Source: Zygaena filipendulae (Eukaryota > Arthropoda > Insecta > Lepidoptera > Zygaenidae). From it: 64,000 bases of DNA. Within the stretch, counting starts at the first letter, position 1. Every line of letters starts with the position of its first letter. The stretch covers positions 2,817,501 to 2,881,500 of the forward strand of contig OU015670.1 of the NCBI GenBank assembly GCA_907165275.2, in the 5' to 3' direction. Made by a program: the position numbers and the translations under genes. The notes below the pieces were generated by a model. The model worked only from the letters and a program-made list of their open reading frames with translations, had not been told where the DNA came from and searched no databases. Shown here in pieces: positions 1-8,907 of the stretch.

Positions 1-36
1 TTTCTTTTGACTACAACCATGTTTTCATTGTTTTAG

Positions 37-1076
37 GCCTTGGATCTTCTTCTGAACTTTCACCTCCAGTAAATGAACCTCCACCTCCAGTAAATGAAAC
101 AAATGAAACTACACTTGAACTTACTGCCAACGATGTTCCCCTAATTGCAATGAACTCTGCAGATATAGTCAGAATAACCAGTAATCAAGTAGAGATTTAC
201 AAAAATCAAGGAGATATTTTGAACGATCTTTCATTACTTAAAAGCAACTACAAAAAAGTATTAGACAATCAACAAAACATTTTCATGGCTATGGCCGAAA
301 TTTCTGCAAAATTAGATACATTCATTGCAGGCAAATACGAGAACCAGACCCAAACACAAGTGACAAAATTTGGTGAAAAACACACCATACAAAACAGCCG
401 TTTCTGTTTGCGTCCCATAACCAAATTTGAAGAACTTTTGAACCTAGAAAGGATTTTGAATGACGACAAAATGAAACAGGAATACAAAATGAAATACAGC
501 ATTGTGTGCCAAAGAGACAAAGCCGAAAACTGCGCGTATAAATTGGTTGATGTGTTTTTTACCAGAGAGTTTCTAACTAAATGTTCTTGGTCTGGTAGCG
601 CAAGAGAAGGCGCAAAAGTAAGCCTTAAACAGTACAATAATGTACTACAACTATTCTTTGAATTGGTGTATGATTGTGACAATTCTTACACTATTGCAGG
701 TAACGAAAAATTTTTTAAGTCTGTTCTTAAAAACTCTACAAAGCGTAAAAATTCTAAATTACAAAGATCTTCAACTACAAGAACTAGTCACAAAAGACAG
801 AAAATTGGTGAAAATCCGGTTAATGATTCTTCAGATGAAGTAATATCCAACGAAGCGCAAGATCTTGTTGCTAATGAAGAAAACCGAGAAAATATTTCTC
901 AAGAAGAATCAATTTCCCGTGAAGAACCAGCTCCCCGAGCAGAACCAACTTCGCGAGATGATCCAACTTCCCAAGATGAACCAACTTCCCGAGAAGCACC
1001 AGCTCCCCGAGCAGAACCATCTCCCCAAGAAGCAGCAATTAATGAACCTGGAGACAACCATGTTCCAGATCATTAA
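37..1076 (+). CDS. DUF4806 domain protein, last exon (5' partial)
   Basis: The exon opens after a clear 3' splice site (ttttag ending at 36) and stays open through a PPVNEPPPPVNETNE-like segment to the stop at 1074-1076; the first internal ATG is at 150. Residues about 50-80 after that ATG look like a short coiled coil. The block from FCLRPITKFEELLNLERIL to VYDCDNSYT matches my memory of DUF4806, a domain of unknown function common in insect genomes and often near transposases. A basic segment with KRKNSK and SHKRQK could be a nuclear signal. The C-terminus (about 912-1040) is built of repeated 24-nt units encoding S/PREEPAPRAEP-like octapeptides. It converges with the EnSpm-like transposase gene downstream and may be the second gene of that element. 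The function is unknown; upstream exons lie outside the window. Confidence 0.6.
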
Positions 1077-1722
1077 TTATTCTTTCTTATTGTTTTTTAA
1101 ATTTGTTTACTTTTATTGAGACAAAGACCTTATGAGTAATTTTCGAGATCTCGTTGCTCTAAGCATTTGTATCATTAATGATAATGTACGAGTATGAGTC
1201 ATTCCTATTATTTTTTATAAGAAATTTCTATTCACGTTTTTACTGTTACATTTATATTGCTACTTTAGACTTATCCTAGTTTTGACTGGCCTGTTTGTAG
1301 TACATATTTTGTGTCTAGGATTTTACTTAAATATTTTTTTATTATTAAACTTGTTAAATGATTGACAAATATTTAACAAGTTAGCAAGGGCCAACTTGGT
1401 CTTTTGTTGAACTGCTTGGCAACAATTTAATTCGACATAATATGTAAAATATTTTTGTCAGTATTTACGAACAAATGCAGTTCTTTTTATTTTGTTGTTC
1501 ATTAGAATAAAGGGTTAATTTGCCAAAGAAACATGTTTCTTTTTAAGTAAAATATTTTGTTTGAATTGATTTATCATGTTATAATTATTTGTTAAATGGT
1601 AATTTCAGAATTTACTTAGTTTAGTTATTCAAATTATGTCAATTTTATTCAATAAAACAAGTTGATTTTACCTCTTTTTTTATTTGAATTCACTTAAGTA
1701 TACAATTATACAACCACCATAC
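1077..1722. other. Convergent 3' UTR spacer, no gene seen
   Basis: AT-rich sequence between two convergent genes. I see aataaa-type signals on the plus strand (around 1505 and 1651) but no coding potential, inverted repeat or RNA gene. Confidence 0.5.
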
Positions 1723-2944
1723 CTACAATGTATGTAGTAAGGGAACAAAATATAAATCGGATTCAAATCGAGTGACTACCATTTTACACTTAACATCACC
1801 AGGCAAACACACGTACTCTGGACTTACAACTGATTCATAGTTACTTTTGAAAATATTTAGATGAGAGGAAAAGATTGGAAGGTCAAAAGCATTTACTAAA
1901 TTATCAAATTTCTTACAATAAATATATATTTGATTTTCTACGACTTTGATGCTTTTAACCTCCATTACTTCTTTTTTAACAGTAAAAAAATATTTATCTG
2001 CCCTCTGATTGGATAAAATAAAATCATTAAAATGTAAAACTAAATTATTTGTGGATTTTTTTACATACGGGTAATTAAAATGTGTCTCATCAATAAATTG
2101 TTCATGTTCCAAAATTTCGTACTCTTTAAGTCTTTTAGCAATTTGAGTAAGTGGTTTATTACCTTGTCTTAATAAATTTTTGATCAAGTATAATTTGTTT
2201 TCAAATTTATATGCATTGAATGTTTGTAACGTTCCGAATCGTCGAACTTCAGCAACAATATGAGTTAGGTTGTGCACGTTACTAGTTAAATAGTCAATGC
2301 CGTAAAAATCCTTATAGTGTTTCGTAGTATTCCAATAGTTGCTCTGCCAAAGATAGCAATGGAAAATACTCCTCACTAGAACAAATTGTTATTGCGCAAA
2401 ATAAAGTCAGAAAGTGTTGCATAGCGTCTTGCTTTAACACTTTTGGTAATATCGCCAAACTCAAATAATGAAAGAAGGTTCTAAATTCTGATCCTTTCCA
2501 ATGGCTTAAACAGTCCAACCCTCGAACAGCTCTATGGATCTCAGTTGGAGTTTTGCAGGAGTTTAAGAAAGCATTAACTACGTGGATATCACTCGAATGC
2601 CATTTAGTAACCTTTTTCCCGAAATTCCCATCTCGCCATCCAATCATCAATCTTTTCACTATACCCAAGTCAATTAAATGAAGGGAATCAGAAACGGGAA
2701 ATGATTCTATCATGTCGATCGGTAGTTTTAATAAAGGCGAGTCGAATTTGTGATGGTTTCCATACTTCTTTTCTCTAAAATCCTTGTCATTCCGTAATGG
2801 ACAGTTGGTGTCGGGAAATATTACAGTGTGTGACACATGCGAATATTCTCCCACAACTGTACACTTAAGGCAACCATGTTTTCCGTTATAGTTACACACA
2901 CCTAAAAAAAAAATATATTAACATGAGACACTGGGTCCAAAAAA

Positions 2945-3065
2945 ACTGTAGATCTAATATTATAAATGCAAAAGTTTGTAAGTGTGTATGTTTGACACTT
3001 TTTTACATCTCAACGGCTGAAGCCGATAAAATTTGGTAAGAAGATATGAATATATAAGATATGGA
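2945..3065 (+). repeat. Helitron/Lep1-like repeat fragment
   Basis: The string ctaatattataaatgcaaa followed by gtttgt...gtatgttt and ggctgaagccgataaa resembles the 5' part of short Helitron-like repeats widespread in Lepidoptera and other insects. The match is from memory; no Helitron 3' hairpin with CTRR end was identified. Confidence 0.35.
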
Positions 3066-3159
3066 TACACTCTGGATTAACACATGGGCAGTTCTATGAT
3101 TTGTGGGTGACAGGTGGTCACAGTGGGGACTATGTAATATTATTAAAAAATCGTACAAA

Positions 3160-3395
3160 GTATTCACACTCCACAACTCCACCCATCACATCGGTCTAAA
3201 TCACACCAAATCCTCATTTGCAACTTAAACCATCACATCGCCCTAAATCACACAAAGTACTCATTCAAAACTTCACCCATCACACCGCTCTAAATCACAC
3301 AAAGTACTCATTCAAAACTCCACCCATCACATCACTCTAAATCATACAAAGTACCCATTCACATCTCCACCCATCACATCGCTCTTAATCACATA
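3160..3395. repeat. 47-bp tandem repeat, about five units
   Basis: The word catcac recurs exactly every 47 bp (3184, 3231, 3278, 3325, 3372), each followed by 'ctaaatcacac...aaagtactcattc' variants and 'ccaccc'. The minisatellite sits inside the intron of the EnSpm-like transposase gene. Confidence 0.85.
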
Positions 3396-3417
3396 TTAGG
3401 GCAGATAGCAGCGTAGA

Positions 3418-3498
3418 ACAGTTCACGAAATTTAAATCGACCGGCTTTCTCATAGTATTTGTATGATAAATCTGGTCAATTTAAATTTCGTGAACTGT
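3418..3498. repeat. 25-bp inverted repeat with 31-bp spacer
   Basis: Arms 3418-3442 and 3474-3498 (core cacgaaatttaaat) are reverse complements with one mismatch. The pair lies in the transposase intron next to the 5' splice site at 3505-3500. It could be a tiny MITE or a fold-back duplication. Confidence 0.75.
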
Positions 3499-4129
3499 AC
3501 CTACCTTTTAACATTGCTCTGGCAGGGGAATCGCAAACGAAGCATCTCAATGACACTGACACTTTTCTTTGTCATATGTTGATGCCGTCGAGAAGCATAC
3601 TGTTCATTTCTTCATTAAATTTTTTAAAATATTCATCCATATCTTTTGGTTTAGCTGAACCTAGATAGATTCCACAAATAATAGGACTTAAGCGAGGCAT
3701 TTCAAAAATACTGCACAATATTGGCCAAAATTGTTGTTTTGAGCTCTTGTAAATAGGTACTCCATCTACGTTCACTAAAATTGATATACCTACTTCCTAG
3801 TAAGACTTTCGAATTTTCTAAAGTATTTGTGACAATATTTTTCAAATTGTTGTGCCAGTATTCCCCTGGATCAACGATGTTTATTGCAATTTCTCTTGGT
3901 GTACCAAGTAGTGAGCGTGGATCTTTAGGCATAGCATTAGGATTTACTTGGTTCAAAATTTTAAATAAATCTTTTAAAGCTGCATGGCTACATTTGTGTG
4001 TCAGCGCCCAAATTCGTATTTGATCGCGATAGCTCCATTTTGCTGCAATCATATTCTCTTTATAATCGATATCGCTGTCCGAGTCCGAGTCCACATTATT
4101 GCATCTAGAATAAAGAAACAATAAATACG

Positions 4130-4570
4130 CAAAAAAGGTTTTTACTTTATTTTAGAACATCCCACACCAAGCTACAACTTACTCTTCCTCTGATACTGAT
4201 CCGTTGTCACAAATTGGGAAAACAAAATCTACGGGACCCTCGCTGGTGTTCATTGAACTCGAACTCGGCGCATCACTTTTGTCCGTTGCCAATGAATTCC
4301 TTGCATAATAAATTAAATGATTATAGTTTTACAAATGAAAGCAATAAGCAAAAAAGGTTTTTACTTTATTTTAGAACATCCCACACCAAGCTACAACGTG
4401 CTACAACTTACTCTTTCTCCGATACTGATCCGTTGTCACAAGTTGGGAAAACTAAATCTACGGGACCCTCGCTTGTGTTCATTGAACTCGAACTTGGCGC
4501 ATCAGTTTTGTCTGTTGCCAATGAATTCCTTGAACAATAAATTTAATAAATAGAGTTTTACAAATGAAAG
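4130..4570. repeat. Tandem duplication of about 219 bp containing an exon
   Basis: The unit starting 'caaaaaaggtttttac' at 4130 recurs at 4349; the second copy has a 10-bp internal repeat (gctacaacgt). Each unit carries the same minus-strand acidic exon (RNSLATDKSDAPSSSSMNTS...EGPVDF..SVSEEE-like) with splice sites, so the duplication copied an exon of the transposase gene. Confidence 0.8.
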
Positions 4571-4815
4571 CTAAATTATTCTAAAAGGATTGAATTGAAA
4601 AAAAAAAATCTTACGTTTTATTAAATATTTCATTAACAGAATCCTCACACGCAGTTGCTTTTTTTATTTTCTGTATATTTTGATAAGCATTCCTTACTTT
4701 CCTGCGAAATCCACCAGTTCTTAGTTTTAATTTCCATGTTTTCGGATCCATATTTCTTTTATGTAGCTCAATTTCTTTTTTAAACCGCGTGATTTCTCCA
4801 ATAAAAACAGCGGCG

Positions 4816-5330
4816 CAGAACGTGTTCAGAAATAGAAGGCAACATCCATTACGCTACCGCGTCTACTATGAAGCCTTAATGCCGCTATTAGTAGTACAGT
4901 CGATCGCATTGCTCCTTAAGTTTGCGCAAAAGTGAAAATAACTTCTGCAATAAAGCTTTCAGTGGCAAACCAGTGATAAATATAGCGTTTATGCAGTACC
5001 GTTATAAAGTCTGCAATTAATGTCCTTATGCAGTTCTGAGTTGAACAGCAGTGGGAATAGAAGCTTTTTAGCAGCTATAAGCTTTAACATACATGTTTTA
5101 ACTCTCTTTTAAAGCTATAGACAGTAAATGGGTAATAAAATGAACTCTTATAAAGCCTATAGTTGCATTAGGGTCCGTATCTGCAACCTCTAGTGATATT
5201 TGCAGCTATGAGCAGTTGCAGAAGCAATAGTAGAACTTAAAACCACTATCCGAACTCCTATAGCGCTACTGTACTGCTAAGAGCTGCAATATAGGCTGCT
5301 ATTTCAGCCAATGTGCTAGTTGGGTATTGC
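4816..5330. promoter_or_regulatory. Possible subterminal repeat array of the EnSpm-like element
   Basis: Short related words recur on both strands: gcagctataa (5071), agctatagac (5113), cctatagttgca (5156), tgcagctatg (5201), cctatagcgcta (5258), gagctgcaatatagg (5281) and others back to about 4880. The array lies just upstream of the transposase start. CMC elements characteristically carry subterminal arrays bound by their transposase. No terminal inverted repeat pair could be established. Confidence 0.4.
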
Positions 5331-5360
5331 ATTGATAACTATCTTTTTAATAGTGTAAGT

Positions 5361-6021
5361 GCGGCGACAATATTGCGCACTTGTGATGAATAGACAAGAC
5401 CCAGGCTAGACCAGATTTATATATGTCGTATCGATATTTTAACGGTTGTGCGTGTGTGGAGGGTTGCGTCATTTTAGCTTAGACAAGCAAGCTATACAAG
5501 AGTTACAAAAATCTCTACAGTTATAATTTTTTTTACGCCTCTCACACGATTACCTATAAAAACAAAGTTTAGTAACTTTGTAACTTTTATTAATTATACT
5601 GGAAATTTTCAATTAAAAATTGTTAAAAGTTAGTAGCTTAATTTATTGAATCTGAATGACAACTGAATAGAGTTTTAACTATCATCCCGAGTCACTAGAT
5701 GACGCACTGTACTGACACCATGACACGGAGCCAAGCCAATATGTCGCTCTCGCTCGCTCTTTAGGCCGGCCTATGCCGCCATGTCTCGATTGCAGAAATA
5801 TCTCCCCCAATACGCACGATCTACCTTTGCTTCTCGCTCGCACATTTTCGCTTATTCAGTCAGTTGTAGTAGCTAGGTCGGTAATAGCACAGAGTAATAA
5901 ATATACTACGTATAGATCGTCTAAGCTAAAATGACGCGCCCCTCCATCGGGTATACGCACACGCACAACCGTTAAATATCAATACGACACATAATTATAA
6001 ATCTGGTCTTGCCATTCGCCG
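5361..6021. mobile_element. Non-autonomous DNA element with long inverted ends
   Basis: About 78 bp at 5407-5484 (agaccagatttat...gtcgtat.gatatt...aacggttgtgcgtgtg...gcgtcattttagcttagac) is repeated inverted at 5919-6014 with small gaps. A gcggcga word further out on each side (5361; inverted at about 6016-6021) may mark the real ends. The interior has no ORF and includes a CG-rich stretch around 5740-5790. This is the architecture of a MITE or deleted DNA transposon; family unassigned. Confidence 0.7.
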
Positions 6022-6032
6022 CATAGTCTTCA
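6020..6032 (+). repeat. Target-site duplication, left copy (Jockey LINE)
   Basis: cgcatagtcttca here is identical to 11753-11765 and brackets the LINE exactly, as expected from target-primed reverse transcription. Confidence 0.75.
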
Positions 6033-6481
6033 CGACAGGGGATTGGCTACCGCTGCATCAAGTGTACGTGCTCCTTTCAAGTGCTCTTTTTCTGCGATTT
6101 CGGCGACGTAAGGTGTTTACGTGCTCCGAACTGCGCCCGCCTTTCGTGCACAGTTCGTGCAGTGCTTCGCGCGGTACCGGGGAGCTGCAACTAAGTCTGC
6201 AAATCCGTGGTATCGTCGCAGCGGTGCTGTACGTTGCTGTGCGCGGAAGCGGCGGGGATCAACCACTGGTCGCGGCCCTCCGCGGCCTCCGTTTGAGCCT
6301 TCGCGTCCTAAGGAAGACGTAAACCAGCGACCGCCGCGCCCCGCTCCCGACAAAAATGTCGGTGTAGCGGGTCGCTGCCTGGTGCTGGTGTGCGTCTCCC
6401 TTATTCGGAGCGCACGCAGTTGGGGTTCCATCCCCCTCTTCCCCCCGGGTCGACCCTGTCTGCCACCTCGCACCAAAGCGG

Positions 6482-8896
6482 ATGGCGGGCAGGGCTCCTT
6501 CTCGCGATCCGCGTCTAACGCGGGAAGCGCCTCCCCCTCGCGTCGGCGATCACCCGCCGTCGCGCTCCGCGGCGACCCAGCCCGGGGGCAAGCGGCCGAC
6601 GACTCAGTCGACCGCACGCACCCCCGAGCTGGTGTCTGCTCACACGGGCGCCACCGCGGCCCCGTCGTCCGCCCCGCGCGCTGCGGCGGCCAGGAGCGCA
6701 GGGCACAGCATGCCCCCGCCCGTGACCGCCGCGCCGCGCCCGGTGCGGCCCGCCTTCCCGGGTGCTACCTCGCCCGGAACGGCAGCCCCCTCGCCTGGGG
6801 GCAGCGCGGTGCGGCCGGCGAAACCTAGTTCGCCGACCCTTCGCCCCGCTGCACCCAGGCCAAGGGCAGCACCGCCCTCCCGCTCCGCGCCCTCATCTCC
6901 TACGAGGGCCGGCTCGGAGCTCGGGCGATCGGTCCCCCCGCCGGTGCGCGCCCGCACCACGGAGGGGCCCAAGGAGCGTGGCTCCTCGCGCGCCACCGAG
7001 ACGACGGCGCATCCGGGGTCGGGGGCATCTAAGCATCCCCCCACCCCCGAAGCAGACGCCGGATCGGCGACGCCCGTGCGCACAAGCCGCGCGCCCACGG
7101 CCGCATTGCTGCCCCCCCCGGACCAATTACCACTCCATCACCCGGAGATGTCCCCAAACGCCCACCTGGAGGTGGATATGCTCATCACCTCCAGGCTGAA
7201 GCAAACGGGGCTCCTCTCCGGGGAGATGATGGAGGTGATGGCGCGCACGCTCCGCGAGCGCAGGCGCGCCTTGCTCGGCTCGCAAGAGAGCCTGGCCGGT
7301 AGGACTGCAGAGGAGGAGTTCCACGTGCAACTCGCGCGTAAGGCCCCTCTGCACCTACCGGCACTGGAAACCCCCCCTGCGGGGGCCGTACGCAGGCTGC
7401 GCGTCCCCGACTCCTCCGACGATGAGGAGCCGGGCAAGCGAGCCTGCCACAACCTGTCGCCCCCAGAGGGCGCTCTAAGCCTCCCCTCCCCCAGGCCGCA
7501 ACGCGAGCCACGGGCACGCCCATACGCGACTGCCAGGCCGGGGAGCCCGCGGGACTCCCCCATGAGCCCCACGGGGATGGAGAGCAGCCCAGAACCGGCG
7601 GCCCCCATCACAATCACCACCTTCGCTGATGTTGTGCGGGCGGCGTCCCCGCCGGCGCCTGCTGCTGCGCCGACGGACGCACAGCCCGCCGTTCCAGCCG
7701 CGCCTGCCGGCGACGGCGCGGGAGCGGCGCGCAAGGGGGACAAGCGCAGGAGCGCCTACCCCCCCCTAGTCGTGGAGAACTTGCCCGACTGGGCGCGCCA
7801 CTTCCGCGTCCTCGAGGACAAACTAGGGCGGGCCCCCAGCGCACGCCCATATGGAAAGGGCGTGCGCTTCATTCCCAAAGACGAGCAGGAATACCGTCTG
7901 GTCCAGCGTTATCTAACGGCGCTGGAGAAAGAGGACCGGACGGTTTCCTGGTTCGCGTATTCCCTCCCGGCGGATCAGAGCCTCAAGGTAGCCATTAGGG
8001 GGCTGCCAATTGACACTGATCCGTCGGAGATCACAAAGGAGCTCGTAGCGATGGGCTACGAGCCGGAATACGTCCGCCCTATACGCGCCCGCGCCGGCAG
8101 GCCCGGCTGCATATATTACGCCCAGCTACGCCGCACCCCGAACCTCACCCCGGGCATATACGACGTCACAGAGATGCTGTGTATGCCCGGGATCAAAATC
8201 GACGCCTGGCGGGGCAAGCGCGGACCCGCGCAATGCCACCGGTGTCAGCAGTTCCGGCACTCGTCGTTTGGCTGCCACCGGAGGCTTGCGTGCGTCCGCT
8301 GCGGCGAGGAGCACGCCGCTGCCGACTGCCCCCGCCCCAAAGAGGAGCCCCCCACCTGCGTCAACTGCGGGGGGGCACACCCGGCCAACAGGGCGTCGTG
8401 CCCTGTCTTCAAGAGAGAAGCCCGCAACAAAAAGGCAGGCACGGTCGCCCTGTCTACCGGCCGACCTGTCGCCCCGCAAGTGGCGCAGGTGGCAGCGGAA
8501 GCCGGCGCCACCACTCTGATGGCGCCTGCGAACATCCCGAAGCGGCGTGCTCCGGGTGCGGCGGCCCCTCCTTCCTCTTCCGGCGTGAAGAGGAAGAGAA
8601 AGAGGGGCAAAAAGAAGAAGAAGGGGAGCATGGAGGGGGCTGCTTCAGAGCCCCCGGCGGTGCCCACTGGTCCGGCCACCGCTCCTCCCCAACCATCATC
8701 AGCAACGGCTCTCCCCGCTGCCCGCAGGCCCGGCGCCTCCAAGCCCCGGACCCCGGGAGCGGGCAAGAGCAATAAGCTCGTCGCCATCGAGATGGTGATC
8801 GGCGTCCTCCAAGATGTGCTGGTGGCCATGAGGGACGACGCCGACCCCATCCAAGTCATCCTGAGCGGGATGTCCCGCATCCTGCAGCAGGTGTGA
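6482..8896 (+). CDS. LINE ORF1, Gag-like PRE_C2HC and CCHC protein
   Basis: 804 residues from the ATG at 6482. The first 500 residues are Pro/Ala/Arg/Ser-rich and probably disordered. Around residues 500-555 lies a PRE_C2HC-type segment (RGLPIDTDPSEITKELVAMGYE). Three zinc knuckles follow: C-x2-C-x4-H-x4-C at about 584, C-x2-C-x3-H-x4-C at about 602 and C-x2-C-x3-H-x6-C at about 625. Then come a Lys/Arg run (KRKRKRGKKKKK) and a tail containing an amphipathic-looking segment. In Jockey-clade elements this protein binds the element RNA and drives particle formation and nuclear delivery. The stop TGA is at 8894-8896; ORF2 follows almost immediately. Confidence 0.88.
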   Translation: MAGRAPSRDPRLTREAPPPRVGDHPPSRSAATQPGGKRPTTQSTARTPELVSAHTGATAAPSSAPRAAAARSAGHSMPPPVTAAPRPVRPAFPGATSPGTAAPSPGGSAVRPAKPSSPTLRPAAPRPRAAPPSRSAPSSPTRAGSELGRSVPPPVRARTTEGPKERGSSRATETTAHPGSGASKHPPTPEADAGSATPVRTSRAPTAALLPPPDQLPLHHPEMSPNAHLEVDMLITSRLKQTGLLSGEMMEVMARTLRERRRALLGSQESLAGRTAEEEFHVQLARKAPLHLPALETPPAGAVRRLRVPDSSDDEEPGKRACHNLSPPEGALSLPSPRPQREPRARPYATARPGSPRDSPMSPTGMESSPEPAAPITITTFADVVRAASPPAPAAAPTDAQPAVPAAPAGDGAGAARKGDKRRSAYPPLVVENLPDWARHFRVLEDKLGRAPSARPYGKGVRFIPKDEQEYRLVQRYLTALEKEDRTVSWFAYSLPADQSLKVAIRGLPIDTDPSEITKELVAMGYEPEYVRPIRARAGRPGCIYYAQLRRTPNLTPGIYDVTEMLCMPGIKIDAWRGKRGPAQCHRCQQFRHSSFGCHRRLACVRCGEEHAAADCPRPKEEPPTCVNCGGAHPANRASCPVFKREARNKKAGTVALSTGRPVAPQVAQVAAEAGATTLMAPANIPKRRAPGAAAPPSSSGVKRKRKRGKKKKKGSMEGAASEPPAVPTGPATAPPQPSSATALPAARRPGASKPRTPGAGKSNKLVAIEMVIGVLQDVLVAMRDDADPIQVILSGMSRILQQV

Positions 8897-8907
8897 CCTC
8901 GCTCAGG

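Larger units (their letters stand above)
1723..4751 (-). pseudogene. EnSpm/CMC-like transposase gene, multi-exon, frameshifted
   Basis: Read from 4751 down. Exon 1 starts MDPKTWKLKLRTGGFRRKVR. Two near-identical acidic Ser-rich exons follow (about 4535-4405 and 4303-4180). The next exon (about 4107-3505) carries WALTHKCSHAALKDLFKIL, MPKDPRSLLGTPR, NVDGVPIYKSSKQQFWPIL and CDSPARAMLK, ending at a GTAGGT donor. The last exon, from 2901, carries NYNGKHGCLKC, HLIDLGIVKRLMIGW, HWKGSEFRTF, NVHNLTH and FENKLYLIK. This motif order is the one I associate with animal EnSpm/CMC-type transposase-domain proteins (cut-and-paste transposition in the nucleus). At least two reading-frame breaks (near 3785 and 2325) make it a pseudogene as assembled. 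The roughly 600-bp intron (2902-3504) holds unrelated repeats. The superfamily is an informed guess; the gene structure is seen directly. Confidence 0.62.

Noticed and set aside
6117..8880. Long minus-strand open frames opposite the Jockey ORF1
   Set aside because: GC-rich sequence with few stops on either strand; the translations are Arg/Gly/Ala-rich with no motifs and mirror the real ORF1.
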